64,000 bases of DNA from Linyphia triangularis (GCA_963978545.1 OZ021725.1:4537093-4601092), one strand, 5' to 3'; positions 1-12,849 are shown, counted from the stretch's first letter. Notes: a model not told the origin generated them from the sequence alone. Translations and numbers: made by a program.

Positions 1-480
1 TTGCTAGGAAGACAATTTTCAACAAGCTTTCTGCCGCCCCCAAGAAAAACCTTTCTCCAAATTAAACTTGGGAGGGTCAGTTTTATGAAGGCACTGGACA
101 TCAGAATTCCATTCCTCTTTCATTTCTTAATGACGACTTCATTTCTTAATGACGACTTCATTTCTAAGATGGAAGAGAAATGGAAATATCTCTATTTCTG
201 TGGAGATGGCATCTCGAGAATTATTTGGGAGTTTTCCTCACTTTTCGGAAGTCTTTATTGAATGCGGAAGTGTTGGTTATTAACCAATATATAATAATTT
301 AACAAGAAATATAATCATTCAAGAGAAATATGTTATTTATTGTTGATTCCGATTATTAACAAATTGCTTTTATTATTCCTTGTATTGTTTGCGAAGGAAA
401 CTATGTGTAAAATGTTTTAACTATTTAAACTATCGGTAATTTAATAATGTAGTTGTTAGTTGTTGTTGTTGTTTTTCTAT
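1..480. other. Unassigned sequence at window edge
   Basis: The first 260 bases are less AT-rich than what follows and are open in frame 1 from the window edge for 86 codons, but the translation resembles no family I recognise. A 19-bp unit (CATTTCTTAATGACGACTT) occurs twice back to back at 121-158. From 260 to 480 the sequence is AT-rich with a short (TTG)n run near 460. It may be the edge of a unique segment or of a repeat that starts outside the window. Confidence 0.3.
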
Positions 481-611
481 AATGGGAGGGAGCAAGCCTA
501 CTAAAACATATTTTTCACAATTTGAAATTTTTATCTATTATGACTTTTTAGCTACACAAAATATCCTACTTGCAAATTTTCCAGCACTGAAAATATAAAT
601 ATGTATATATT

Positions 612-804
<193 letters not shown>

Positions 805-1230
805 CAAAAACCCTAATATTACCATCATTTTTTTTAACTCATATAAACCCATATATCTCAAAATTCAATTTTCTAAAAATTAGGTACGATTTTTTTAGTA
901 TCTGAGGACAATTTAAATCTGAATTTTTACATATGAATATGATCTTAATTGAAAAATCAACATAGTGTTAAAGATATATTAATTTTTTTAAAAAATCAAA
1001 AATAAAGTTATGATGAACAACTAAAAAATTGCATCACCAAATATTTCACATATTTATAGAAAAAATTGTACGTAACAAGCTTTTTTAACATGGATCTAAA
1101 AGAAGACCACCGTTTGAACCCAGTGGATGTAGATGCGTTCATTAAAAAAAAATGTTCAATTAAATACACTTTTAAAAATGCAGCATGAAGACAGTCTGCC
1201 AAATAGAAATTCTGATGCTATTTTTCTTCA
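805..1230. other. AT-rich sequence, nothing recognised
   Basis: Low-complexity AT-rich DNA with no frame, RNA motif or terminal repeat that I can support. It separates the (ATTT)n tract from the TTAA element that begins at 1231. Confidence 0.4.
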
Positions 1231-1926
1231 AGTCTGGAACTCAAAATTCTAAAATCTTTATTATTAGAATTATTTTTCTGAAATTTTTTATGCAGTAATG
1301 TATGATGCTTTGAAACTTTAAAAACAATATTAAATTTTCAAATTTAAAAAATATTTGTTTTAAAAATTAAAAAAACATCAAAATTTTGATATTTCCTAAA
1401 TTTGATATATCTAAAATACTTTTTTAAAAAATCACTTAATTTTTGCAGAAAACTACTTCTTATAATTCATATCAAAAATTGTCTTCGTAATTTTTCAATA
1501 AAGTAATAAGAATTTTTTTTTTAAAAATGTGTTGTGCAAAACTATATAAAATCCATAGTATGCTAAGCTTCAAGAGCTTTTTCAAAAAAGTTAAATAAAA
1601 AAACATAATTCATGATGACAAATTAAAGAAATATGTATGAAAAGTAATTGTGGAAAGTTTCACAGATTTATAACAAGTAATTTTTAAGTTATATCAATTT
1701 AAACTCAAGAAAGGGACAAAAAGCCATCACCGAGAAAAACAGTTTCGAAATTTCAAGATGGCATGTCTGAGATGCAGTTGTCATGTAACAAAAATTTAAA
1801 TATTTCAAGTTTTACTAAAAGTGGAAACTAAAATTTTATGCCATTTTGTTAAAAAATATTCGTATTATTTTTTACAATAATAAAATTTATTTTGAGAATT
1901 TTAAAAATGTTGTGTTCCAGACCCCC
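1231..1926. mobile_element. TTAA-flanked inverted-repeat element, family A copy 1
   Basis: The left end (AGTCTGGAACTCAAAATTC) is the inverted match of the right end (TTCCAGACCCCC). The right flank is TTAA (1927-1930); the left flank is TTCA (1227-1230), one change from TTAA. The interior is very AT-rich and has no coding frame. The whole segment aligns by eye with 14257-15265, including a shared internal stretch with CACCGAGAAAAACAGTTTC near 1725. It is a non-autonomous element. TTAA duplication is typical of piggyBac-type transposases, but the termini do not begin CCC, so the superfamily is left open. Confidence 0.7.
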
Positions 1927-2223
1927 TTAAAAGGTATTGCTTCTTACATTTTATATTATCCATGATACAGATGTTTTTATATGTTAGTGTACATCATCTC
2001 TTGTGCTGGGCTATTACCATGAAACATCCTTTAAGTGACAGTACATTTATCATTTACATCTGACTTTTGAAATTTTACAGTCAATAAGAAACCGAATAAT
2101 ATGGATTGAAATTGAATTTGTTTTGTCCTAACTAACTACTATGTTAAAACCAAACTATTATTAAAGTAACTATTATATTACAAAGTAAAATAACAGGAAG
2201 GTATTTTCATAATGTAATTGTTT

Positions 2224-2766
2224 TGCGAAGTACGGATACAGCAGTTTTCAATATGAGCCTATTCAAAACTCATTCGAAAGTATATATGGGTTTAGTTGTT
2301 GTTGTTGTTTCTTATTCCACTTGATCTAGAACAAGTCTAAACCAAGTCCAAGAGACCATACGCCCAAAGAAAGTCTCGAACCAGCGCAGGGTTAGTTATA
2401 ATCATTAGCGATGACATTTTTATTTGGTTGGTTGGCCTTTATGTTCATCCAACAAGTATTGTGCTCAATAACAATTAATAAGCTTTGAAACTGCAGCCGT
2501 GCGACGATTGTATAAGGAATTATTATATATTGCGAATTATTATATATTATATATTTGGAATCATTATATATTATATATTATATATTGCGGAAGTACGGAT
2601 ACAGCAGTTTTCAATATGAGCCTATTCAAAACTCATTCGGAAGTATATATGGGTTTAGTTACAATCATTAGCGAAGACATTTTTATTTGGTTGGTTGGCC
2701 TGTATGTTCATCGAACAATTATTGTGCTCAATAACAATTAATATGCTTTGGAACTGCAGCTGTGTG
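2224..2766. repeat. Local tandem duplication of about 180 bp
   Basis: The segment beginning GAAGTACGGATACAGCAG at about 2228 recurs at about 2590, and both copies continue through a shared stretch ending near AACTGCAGC (about 2495 and 2760). The copies differ at scattered bases. The first is about 100 bp longer because of an insertion at 2296-2395. The linker at 2515-2586 is an AT-rich ATTATATAT run. Small frames at 2499-2904 lie in this repeat and show no protein-family signal. Confidence 0.8.
2296..2395 (-). mobile_element. SINE-like insertion, 5'-truncated
   Basis: This stretch is present in the first local duplicate and absent from the second, so it is an insertion. It is flanked by TTAGTT on both sides (2292-2297 and 2392-2397), possibly a short target duplication. 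On the minus strand it contains GGTTCGAGAC, resembling a Pol III B box, and ends in an (AAC)n tail. That layout fits a truncated tRNA-derived SINE, but one copy is not enough to define a family. Confidence 0.5.
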
Positions 2767-3025
2767 AGGACTGTGGAACACAACGAACATTCATACCTAT
2801 TTCAGGATTTGAACCTGTCGCATTTTCTGGCAGGTGAAGCTATACAGCGTTTATCCCACGGCCATGAACATTGTTTTGGCCGTCAACAATGTTTTGATTT
2901 TTAACATATTTCACAGTATTGTTATGCTACAAATATAAATAATCTCCTTTAACTTTTTTTTTTGTGCATAAAATGTTCCTTAAGCGTTTCATTCAATAAA
3001 ATTTCTGCAAACGATAATGCCTTTT
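2767..3025. other. Unassigned sequence
   Basis: Moderately AT-rich sequence between the local duplication and the R1 element. No supported feature. Confidence 0.35.
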
Positions 3026-3275
3026 TTAAATCCATTATATTAACTTCGATTTTGTGTGTGCGTTTTTGGTGGCTGGCTGAGTATGGCGATGGTGGGCAAA
3101 CCTGCGGAAATCTAATTAACCCCCTTGCTATCATCCAATCACGCTGAAACCTGGCATATAGATTAGATGCTGATGACAAAGCATTTTATCAAATTTTGGC
3201 GCTATCACTAAAAGGTCACTTTTACGGAATGCTAATAAATCAACTTGCCGTCATCCAATCGATCTGAAAAAGTAT

Positions 3276-4057
3276 TGTTACGAATTTTTGTATATTTGTA
3301 AATATTTCGTAGTGTTAATTTTGTAAATAGGAACATTTATGTACATTTCGCATAAGGCAGTGCGATAGTTCGTCTTAACTTTGCTTTCCTGCAATGCGTC
3401 TATTAATGCTTGAAAACGAGTTTTACAGAGATAATGCTGGGAAGCGAGTTTTGCAAGGAGCAGGGCATCTAACATTATGGTAATGGAAGTCTCACCAAAT
3501 TGGCGAGATAGAGCCAAGTTGACGACGGTTTTGGCGACTAATTTGTGTCACCAAATTTGGTGAGAAATCGCCATATCTTACCAAACGTGGCTATCATTTG
3601 GCAATATTTTCGGTCCCCATGCACATGTATAGGACTTTTCGACTACGATCTGGAAAGTTCTCCAAATTTCTATCTCTGGAAGTTTCGAGAAGATTCGCAT
3701 TTCCTATATAAGTCCGGCCAAGAGTTAGTTGAGTACGTTAGTCAGTTGAGTGACCGACTGGAGTTAGTTGACTGGAATTTCTGAGTTGAGATACTGAGTT
3801 AGCTGTCTCTCAGTGAGCATTCAGAGTAGTTTTAAAGGGAACTGTATTGCATTATCTTTTGCAGTGATTTTAGCAGTTGTGTTGTGAAGTTTTTAACTGC
3901 TGTTTTGTGCTCTATTGTTGTGAAAAGAGCTGCATTGAGTCTACTAGAACGAGAAGTGCTGGAGTTGTAAGAGAATCTGCGAAGAGTTATTCGGAATAAA
4001 TTTCTGCAAGTTTTGATCTGCTTTGGCTTCAAATCTTTCGAACCCATCCACGCAACA
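3276..4057 (+). mobile_element. Solo LTR with 4-bp target duplication
   Basis: The sequence runs from TGTTACG to CAACA, the 5'-TG..CA-3' of LTRs, and is bordered by GTAT on both sides (3272-3275 and 4058-4061). A TATA box (TATATAAG, 3705-3712) and a poly(A) signal (AATAAA, 3995-4000) give a U3-R-U5 layout. The U3 part (about 3480-3610) holds a cluster of GGCGA / TCGCC and CCAAA / TTTGG motifs. No primer-binding site, gag or pol follows, so this is a solo LTR left by recombination between two LTRs. Three more copies lie at 21860, 47122 and, reversed, 63133. A 4-bp duplication fits Ty3/gypsy-type elements, which is an inference. Confidence 0.88.
3705..3712 (+). promoter_or_regulatory. LTR TATA box
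   Basis: TATATAAG about 430 bp into the LTR and about 290 bp before its AATAAA, the spacing expected for the LTR Pol II promoter and its R region. Transcription would start roughly 25-30 bp downstream. In the copy at 47122 the same place reads TACGTAAG, so this signal is not kept in every copy. Confidence 0.6.
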
Positions 4058-4375
4058 GTATTTCTTCGATCATTGAAGAAACTTTTTCTAGTTGCTAAAG
4101 CTGTTTTAATAATTGAGTAATAAAATTACTTAGTCATAATAAATAAGATATTTGATTTGAGTGCATAAATTCGCGTTCATTTTCAATGAAAAAATTTTGA
4201 AAAGCAGTGCACTGTATATTTTGCTGATAGAGTATGGTGTTTGCATCAAATTTTAAATAGTAAAAACAAGCAAACGCTAACAACAGAAACGGCGCTATTT
4301 TAATGAACATAAAAATTGGCAATGAGTGTAAAGGATTTATTTTAAAAACTTTGTTTATGGGGCTATATTATTTAT

Positions 4376-6988
4376 TAAAAGTTCAATTATGAATACTATA
4401 TATGATAATTTCCTTTTCATAAAACATATCTATACATGAATTTAAAAAAGGGCAATGTCAATTTTGTTCATTCAAAAACTTTGCTTTTAAAATTTGAATT
4501 TATAAGTCTCATCATAAGTTATTCTATGGAGGGTAAGTATTAATTATTTCAACTATACGTAATTACGCTACTGAATTGTATATTAATAGAATTTTGTCTT
4601 AAACTTTTTGTCATGTAGGACTGCAAATGGAAATACATGATATTGCAATGTGTCGTCATTAAGAAACAGTGTGTTATATTATAAATATTTAAGTGCTAGA
4701 TATGTAATTCTATATGCCAAGAAAAGATAAAAATCGATAAAGCTAATTAAAATCTTTGTAAGAGTTTCAATTTTAACTCTCAGTTAATGAAAAATAATTT
4801 TTCAGTTCTTAATAGTTCACGATAAATTAATAGTATATAATTACATTAGTTATCAATAGTTGTGACACAAATAATGTTTATATATTTATGCATATATATT
4901 ACCAACCTTTATTAGAATAAAATTAATCCTAATTTGTATTGCTGCACTACCGTAATTAAAATGCATGTATTTTTCTATCCACCTTCAAAGAGAAATATTT
5001 CATACTCTTATAATATAAATTATTTTCCACTCGCCTGACAATGTGTTAAAGTTTTCTAATCGCGAATACCGAGCATTTCAAAGGAATTTCTTAAATGAAA
5101 AAATTATATTTTCATAAAATATACTGGCTGTTTCTTTTAGAAAAGTATAAAAATGAGTACAAATAACCTCTGAAATATCCAAATAAAAATAAGATTTAAT
5201 AAATGTGCTATTCAATCTAGAAGGGAAGTATTAATGTACACAAAATATGATTCAAGGGAATTCTTATTTATTAAAGAAATAGATAATCGATTTCTATTTA
5301 TGAAAGACGAGAGATGAAAATAGAAAACTGAAGTGAAGAAAAAAATTCTAAGTAAGAGCGTTAATTGCATTCATATGACTCCGTGGAAGGCTTTAATAAA
5401 GCTCAGAAATCTGAGTGGATTTCTAGTTCCTCCTTTATATATTTTATTTTTTTTGCATTACTCCATTTCTTTTATTTACTTTTTTAAAAAGTGAATGGCC
5501 CTCACTTCCATGAAAATCTTTTCAGACGACTTTTTATTTATTTATTTATTCGCGTCGCTCATATTCGATCTTTACTTTCTTTAGTTTTGGCATCGTGAAT
5601 GAATCGTCTGATAAAAATGGAGGTTGAAATAGAAGGGGGGAAAAAAAGCGGTGATTTAAGTCAATGTTAAGAATAAATAATTCTGTCTTTTCAGATGGTA
5701 GAGTTATTAAGAAGTACAGATAACTTAAAAAATACACAGTGGGATTTGTAGATGGATATAAATACTAAATGAAGCGAGAAAGATCTCATAAGACGACTTT
5801 AAGGAGAATAATTAATTGAAAGTATTTTTACTTGCGGTATCTCTTTAAAAATATCTCCTGATAAGGAAATTCACTTATAAACATAATTATATTTTTCTAA
5901 ACTTCCAAATAAATACTAGTGTCAAAAGAATTATTGAAGTGAATTGAACTGGAAATTAAAGTTTTTTAGGTTTCCTTATGCTGTTGAATTTTTGAAAGAT
6001 TTTAATTCATCCAATGAGACAGTATAATTATTTTCATGCTTGTTTACTTATGTAAGTAAGATCTGGTGTTCTACTTTTCATGTGCTTGCAATTTTACTAA
6101 TAATGAACTAATCACGAAACATTTTTATTATCATAAGGCTTTATTTTACTTTTTAGAAAAAGTGAAGCTGGTGTTACTAACTTTTCATAACAGATGATTA
6201 ATTGTTTTACTTTGATTTTAGAGAAAGGGAAAATGTTTTCTTCATTCAACATAATTACAAAATACAGACAAGTTATTTGTCTTTTCGAATACCTCTTTCG
6301 CTATCCTTTTCAAAAAATAGTAAAATGGGTTTAACTATCCCAAATGATTTAAAAAAAAACATTTCATCTTATTAGATTTGTTTTTTGAAAATAAACACGT
6401 TTCGTTAGATAATTAATTTAAGCAATTAAGTATATTAGTATGTATTATTTTATGTATTAATTTTTCATCATTGCATATATTTCTCGTTTCAAATGTGTTT
6501 GATTTTTATGTTTCTAGAATTTAATTGGTTGATTTCATTATACTTTTTAGGTTAGTTTGTGCCAGCATTTTATATTTATATATTTTTTTTTGCATTTCAA
6601 TTAAGTAATTTGTTAATTAGGTTGTACATTCTAATGAGGACGACACATTTAAGTTCAATCCCTATTCTCATTATAATAAGTAGAATAAAGAAGTTTTTTT
6701 AGGTGATACATTTGACTATCATAACTTACGTATTTTATGAAGTTTGTTTCTTCCATTGCATTAATTTATAAATTTCTTGCAAAAAAAATTTGCAATTTCA
6801 CTTGTATTTCATAGCTACTTATTGTCACTTAACATTTCATTTTGATTGTTCGATTTAGTGTGGAAGGTTTGCAAGGGTGATATGTTAGCAGTAAGTTAAA
6901 TGTAGAAGGAAAATTCATGGTTTATTAATGGTAAATATATAAAATACCAAAACTTACAGTTGGAGATTTCTTGTACTGTAGTAAAATG
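4376..6988. other. AT-rich sequence without recognised genes
   Basis: About 2.6 kb of AT-rich, mostly non-repetitive DNA. The only frame listed there (63 codons, minus, near 5546-5737) shows no family signal. I see no tandem array, terminal repeats or Pol III boxes. It could be intronic or intergenic. Confidence 0.45.
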
Positions 6989-6990
6989 TA

Positions 6991-7866
6991 GGGAATAAGT
7001 GTACACCTAGGGCCACCCCACTTTTATTGAATAATGTTTGGTTCTAAGTGTTTTTACTCACTTGCTTAAATGGCAACACCCAATTGCTCCTTTGGCAACC
7101 ATTTTGAAATCTTAGAGTCGGAAGCTGCAGCAAGTTATAAGTGGAAAACCTATTTATATGGTCTGCATTAACATTTTGCAGCTCGTGTCTTTTATTGTTT
7201 TACAAAGTTGAATCAAATGCTTTTCTTTGAATTCTAGAAAATCATTTTATTTTTAACGTTAAGTACTAAATGAGATGTTTAAATAAGTCCTTTCTCTTTG
7301 TGCATTTTTAGTAGATGATATTTTATATGAAATTACCAAGTCGTGCACCTAGAGCCACATAGTTGCTTATTGTGTTCAAATTGCCATAACCAAAGTCTGT
7401 TGGTTCTTCAAGGCGATAATGCATGCAGCTCATGTTTTTGGAATCAGTTTTTCAAGTTATGAAAATACTTGTAATTCACTAATAATTTGACACATTGCAA
7501 TTTATTATGGTTATTATATGATAAACTAATGACTGATAATTACTTGATATTGTTTCTTTTATAAAATTCATTTGTGTATATTTGATTTCTATTCATTATG
7601 GACTGAAACCTCACTTAAAGAGAATAGCCCTAGGTATATTAGCTACTGACCCTAGGTACAACGTGGTCTTGTACCTAGAGACTTTTGTGAAATTTCTTTA
7701 AAAACCTTCTATTTGACATAATCTATTATTTTAAGTATTTATATTAATCCCAATGGGAAGTAATTACTATAACGATGTATGCAAATAAGTTTCACATATT
7801 TAAACGGCTCAATGACTCATTTTTTGTGCATTGAAAAAAGACGGCCGTAGGTACACATGTTTCCTC
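6991..7866. mobile_element. TA-flanked element with CCTAGG-type termini
   Basis: The left end (GGGAATAAGTGTACACCTAG, then GGCCAC) and the right end (GGCCGTAGGTACACATGTTTCCTC) are imperfect inverted repeats of about 25 bp. TA lies on each side (6989-6990 and 7867-7868), the target site of Tc1/mariner-type elements. The terminal motif recurs inside: GTGCACCTAGAGCCAC near 7343, CCCTAGGTA near 7629 and 7650, and TGTACCTAGAG near 7671. There is no coding frame, so it is non-autonomous. Internal copies of a terminal motif can be extra transposase-binding sites, which is an inference. Confidence 0.6.
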
Positions 7867-7868
7867 TA

Positions 7869-9205
7869 CATATGTCTAATTTTTTTATGTAATGTTTCAA
7901 TAAACGTTGCATAACCTAATAAAAAAATCAATATTGCAACAGTTTTGTATTGCGATTATACTAACTGTTGTAAGTCGAAATACATGAATATTAACACTTA
8001 TTTGTATACAATTTGTAATTAAAAAGAAGTAAGATATTTTTTTTCTTTGCGAAAAACAAAACCTTAAATTATAAAAACTTTATCCATTTCCTGATATTCA
8101 TAGTATTCTATAATTTTGTATCACAACTAGTTTTAAAATTATAAATCACATTATTAGTACTAAAAATCATTAACCATAAGATCGAGATTGTATGAACCCA
8201 TGATTATTTTTTATTTGCAACCTTACCATGTTATTATTACATAACAATACCATAATTTTTTTTATTTAAAACCAGTAAATTAAATTGTTTTGTTCTCATA
8301 AATGTATACTAATTGACCTTTACAACTTTTTGGAGCTTAAAGCTTAAGCCTACGATAACAACGTATTTACAATAACGAAAATTTAATATTCTGTATTATT
8401 TTAATTTGTTCCCTTATTAAATAAAGTTATTATTTATTCTACTAATTAAATTAAAAAAAATCCTTAAAGGTACGTTTTACTTCATCATCTATAGTAAGTG
8501 GGAGCTTTCACTTACTAGAAGAATCTTGAAATTTTGGCATAAAATGCGATGATAAAGTACTGAGCTTATAAATTCTTGGTTTAAAGATCTAATTATTTTT
8601 GAATTTTATGGGATCTAAATTTCAAATTTGAAGTGTTAGAGAACTATACTTATAAAAAATCTTCAAATAATCAAAAACGTGCAAACAAGTATTGTGATTT
8701 AATTTTTATAACAAAATTTATAAATGTATAATATTTAATTCTTTTTGTGATCTATTTAAACACTAAAACAAATATTTAAATAATAAAATTATATTATAAA
8801 TAATACGTGGATATGGGAAGCAAAAATATCAAATCCCTAATTTTGAAGGAATCCTCCCGAAATTTTTGAACACAGCTATTTTTAAAATGTTAAATGAATA
8901 AACTATTTCTTATTAAAACAAAAAAAAAATTAACCATTTTTTTTTTTTTAATTTAGATTTTTGTAAAATTTTAACAATTTTATTTTTTATATAATTAATA
9001 AATTTATAATTCAATTTACAATTTTTATACTAAATAGCTCACAAAAATCCATCAAAGTATATAATCTTTTTTAATATGTGTTAATCAGCATCAGAATATT
9101 TTTTAAAAAATCAACTTCAAAACTTCAAATAATATTTTACACAATTTTTTTTAAACAAATTTTAGAATTCTTACACTCATATATCCATAATTCAAAAACA
9201 CTTTA
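7869..9205. other. AT-rich sequence upstream of satellite
   Basis: Very AT-rich DNA with poly(A)/poly(T) runs (about 8920-8950) and no supported gene. The part nearest the 108-bp array resembles the AT-rich interiors of the TTAA elements, but I could not find a convincing pair of ends. Confidence 0.35.
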
Positions 9206-11375
9206 TTAAAGGAATATATTTTTTAAAAAATGCCTGTAAAATGTTCACACATTACTAAAACATGTTATTTGAAGTTTCTAAAATGTGGGAAATGACACCA
9301 CCAAGAAAACTGGATTTTAGAATATATTTTTTAAAAAATGCCTGTAAAATGTTCACACATTACTAAAACATGTTATTTGAAGTTTCTAAAATGTGGGAAA
9401 TGACACCACCAAGAAAACTGGATTTTAGAATATATTTTTTAAAAAATGCCTGTAAAATGTTCACACATTACTAAAACATGTTATTTGAAGTTTCTAAAAT
9501 GTGGGAAATGACACCACCAAGAAAACTGGATTTTAGAATATATTTTTTAAAAAATGCCTGTAAAATGTTCACACATTACTAAAACATGTTATTTGAAGTT
9601 TCTAAAATGTGGGAAATGACACCACCAAGAAAATTGGATTTTAGAATATATTTTTTAAAAAATGCCTGTAAAATGTTCACACATTACTAAAACATGTTAT
9701 TTGAAGTTTCTAAAATGTGGGAAATGACACCACCAAGAAAACTGGATTTTAGAATATATTTTTTAAAAAATGCCTGTAAAATGTTCACACATTACTAAAA
9801 CATGTTATTTGAAGTTTCTAAAATGTGGGAAATGACACCACCAAGAAAATTGGATTTTAGAATATATTTTTTAAAAAATGCCTGTAAAATGTTCACACAT
9901 TACTAAAACATGTTATTTGAAGTTTCTAAAATGTGGGAAATGACACCACCAAGAAAACTGGATTTTAGAATATATTTTTTAAAAAATGCCTGTAAAATGT
10001 TCACACGTTACTAAAACATGTTATTTGAAGTTTCTAAAATGTGGGAAATGACACCACCAAGAAAACTGGATTTTAGAATATATTTTTTAAAAAATGCCTG
10101 TAAAATGTTCACACATTACTAAAACATGTTATTTGAAGTTTCTAAAATGTGGGAAATGACACCACCAAGAAAACTGGATTTTAGAATATATTTTTTAAAA
10201 AATGCCTGTAAAATGTTCACACATTACTAAAACATGTTATTTGAAGTTTCTAAAATGTGGGAAATGACACCACCAAGAAAACTGGATTTTAGAATATATT
10301 TTTTAAAAAATGCCTGTAAAATGTTCACACATTACTAAAACATGTTATTTGAAGTTTCTAAAATGTGGGAAATGACACCACCAAGAAAACTGGATTTTAG
10401 AATATATTTTTTAAAAAATGCCTGTAAAATGTTCACACATTACTAAAACATGTTATTTGAAGTTTCTAAAATGTGGGAAATGACACCACCAAGAAAACTG
10501 GATTTTAGAATATATTTTTTAAAAAATGCCTGTAAAATGTTCACACATTACTAAAACATGTTATTTGAAGTTTCTAAAATGTGGGAAATGACACCACCAA
10601 GAAAATTGGATTTTAGAATATATTTTTTAAAAAATGCCTGTAAAATGTTCACACATTACTAAAACATGTTATTTGAAGTTTCTAAAATGTGGGAAATGAC
10701 ACCACCAAGAAAACTGGATTTTAGAATATATTTTTTAAAAAATGCCTGTAAAATGTTCACACATTACTAAAACATGTTATTTGAAGTTTCTAAAATGTGG
10801 GAAATGACACCACCAAGAAAACTGGATTTTAGAATATATTTTTTAAAAAATGCCTGTAAAATGTTCACACATTACTAAAACATGTTATTTGAAGTTTCTA
10901 AAATGTGGGAAATGACACCACCAAGAAAACTGGATTTTAGAATATATTTTTTAAAAAATGCCTGTAAAATGTTCACACATTACTAAAACATGTTATTTGA
11001 AGTTTCTAAAATGTGGGAAATGACACCACCAAGAAAACTGGATTTTAGAATATATTTTTTAAAAAATGCCTGTAAAATGTTCACACATTACTAAAACATG
11101 TTATTTGAAGTTTCTAAAATGTGGGAAATGACACCACCAAGAAAACTGGATTTTAGAATATATTTTTTAAAAAATGCCTGTAAAATGTTCACACATTACT
11201 AAAACATGTTATTTGAAGTTTCTAAAATGTGGGAAATGACACCACCAAGAAAACTGGATTTTAGAATATATTTTTTAAAAAATGCCTGTAAAATGTTCAC
11301 ACATTACTAAAACATGTTATTTGAAGTTTCTAAAATGTGGGAAATGACACCACCAAGAAAACTGGATTTTAGAAT
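9206..11375. repeat. 108-bp satellite array, about 20 copies
   Basis: The interval between successive AACTGGATTTTAG motifs is exactly 108 bp over the array. The same base is at 9314, 9422, 9530 and, nineteen periods after the first, 11366. Copies are almost identical. The recurrent variant is C to T in AAACTGG, in units 4, 6 and 13; one unit has CACACGTTAC instead of CACACATTAC near 10007. No long reading frame crosses the unit. The near identity points to recent amplification or ongoing homogenisation. The unit contains CACCACCAAGAAAAC, reminiscent of CATCACCGAGAAAAAC inside the TTAA family A elements. Confidence 0.97.
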
Positions 11376-11582
11376 AGAATGATTGAGAAACATTTGTCAT
11401 GGCGCTAATTATTCAATAATAAAAGTTTGAATTCAGGTAGACTTTAACTTTGGATTTCTTTCAATTCTGAGCTACCAATTTGATTTTTATGTCAGGAAAA
11501 AAATACTACGAAACTTTAACAAATTTAGTGTTATGTATCCACTTAAATATCACGTTATCTTTTATTGCATTTCAACATTAAA
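11376..11582. other. Flank between satellite and R1
   Basis: About 200 bp of single-copy AT-rich DNA. No feature supported. Confidence 0.3.
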
Positions 11583-12117
11583 AAATATAGCCCATAAAAA
11601 AGTTTTTATAATAAATCCTTTGTATGCATTGCCTATTTCTATATTCATAAACATAGTTGTTTCTGTTGTTAGCATGTGATTGTTTCTAATATTTTAGATG
11701 CAAACACCATATCTGACAGCAACATTTGCGGTAAACTACTTTTCAAAATTTATTCATTAAAAATTAATGTAAATTTATGAACTCACATCCAAGTATCTTT
11801 TATGTATCTTGATTAAAATAATGTTATTATTTAATTATTCAAACAAGTTTGGCAACAGGGAAGAGGTTTGTTCGATGATCGTTAAATTATTCTTCAGCGC
11901 GATTGGATGACATCAAGTCAGTTTATTAGTATTCCGAAAAAGCAACCTTTTAATGACAGTAACAGCCCCAAAATATGATAGAATGCTTTGTCATCTACAT
12001 CGAACCTATCTGCCAAGTTTTAGCCTGATTGGATGACGGCAAAGGGGCTTTGCAGATTTGCTCGCCATTGTCATACACAGCCACACACACAAAATCGATG
12101 TTAATATAAAATTTTTT
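11583..12117 (-). mobile_element. R1 dispersed element, full-length, reverse
   Basis: Read on the minus strand it begins with the Ttaat/ACATCGATTTTGTGTGTG start and ends with ACAAAGGATTTAT followed by a sequence matching ATGGGCTATATT, as in the other R1 copies. It keeps both GATTGGATGAC blocks. Its A-rich centre, where other copies carry (ATTT)n expansions, is unexpanded here (about 11815-11850), so it is a useful reference for the ancestral state. Confidence 0.8.
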
Positions 12118-12849
12118 AAAAGAACCTTAAGGTATATATATATGTTGGGAATAGCAAAAATTGACCCAAACAGGCATTTTTGTTTTTTAATTCTAAAATG
12201 TTCTCCAATTCATTATCTTTAAAATGATACCAATAACTTTCATATAGTTAAAATACTTTTTTAATCACATGCGATTTAGTAAAGGTCGACGTTTAAAACA
12301 TTTTGGAAAAAAGAAAATAAACGAAAACTTTGAACTCAATTTCTGGAGAACTGCTTTTCATTGTTGAGGGAATGTACTCCAACGGTGATATCTTAAGAGT
12401 TAATTAACTGATTTTTAAAATTTAAACTGTATAATTTAGATACCATTTCAGAGAACGGGCCCTAGCTGTTTACAAAAATTTCGGTACAAAATAGATTTTT
12501 TTATGTATTTTAGAATATTTTTATTTTTGGAAATTTTTTATTTTTTCTAGTACTTTTCAAGTTAAATGTTAAAATTTAAAAAAGCTATTTAAGTTATGCC
12601 TTACATTTTGCTTTGTCCCGTGTATCAATACCTTGTCTTTAATTTCCAGTAAGAAATTTGTTTCAAAAATTAATTAGGTATTATTTTATCAACGTTGCAA
12701 TTAGGCCTTAATTAGTGAATTAAAATTCAATTAATTAAATAAATATTTTATTTTTTTACTTTTTGTTACTGCAAATGCATTACATTTCTTGCTCTTGTAA
12801 TTCTCACGAAAATTTGACACGCTGGAATAAGAACTAAAAAAAAAAAAAA
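12118..12849. other. AT-rich sequence, nothing recognised
   Basis: No supported feature. Short A and T runs only. Confidence 0.35.

Larger units (their letters stand above)
3026..4375 (+). mobile_element. R1 dispersed element, interrupted by an LTR
   Basis: R1 is the name used here for a non-coding element of about 550 bp seen at least eight times in the window. It starts AAATCCTTTATATTAACTTC followed by a TG-rich run, has an interior with two short stretches like GCCGTCATCCAATC that recur about 140 bp apart, and ends in AAAGGATTTAT and an AT-rich tail. Start and end share an inverted AAATCCTTTA, which may be a short terminal repeat. Here the left half (3026-3275) and right half (4062-4375) are separated by the solo LTR at 3276-4057. 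Removing it restores the order seen in the copy at 29199-29750. Confidence 0.8.

Noticed and set aside
9206..11375. CRISPR array
   Set aside because: The 108-bp units repeat over their whole length with no unique spacers, and the DNA is animal-type. It is a satellite.
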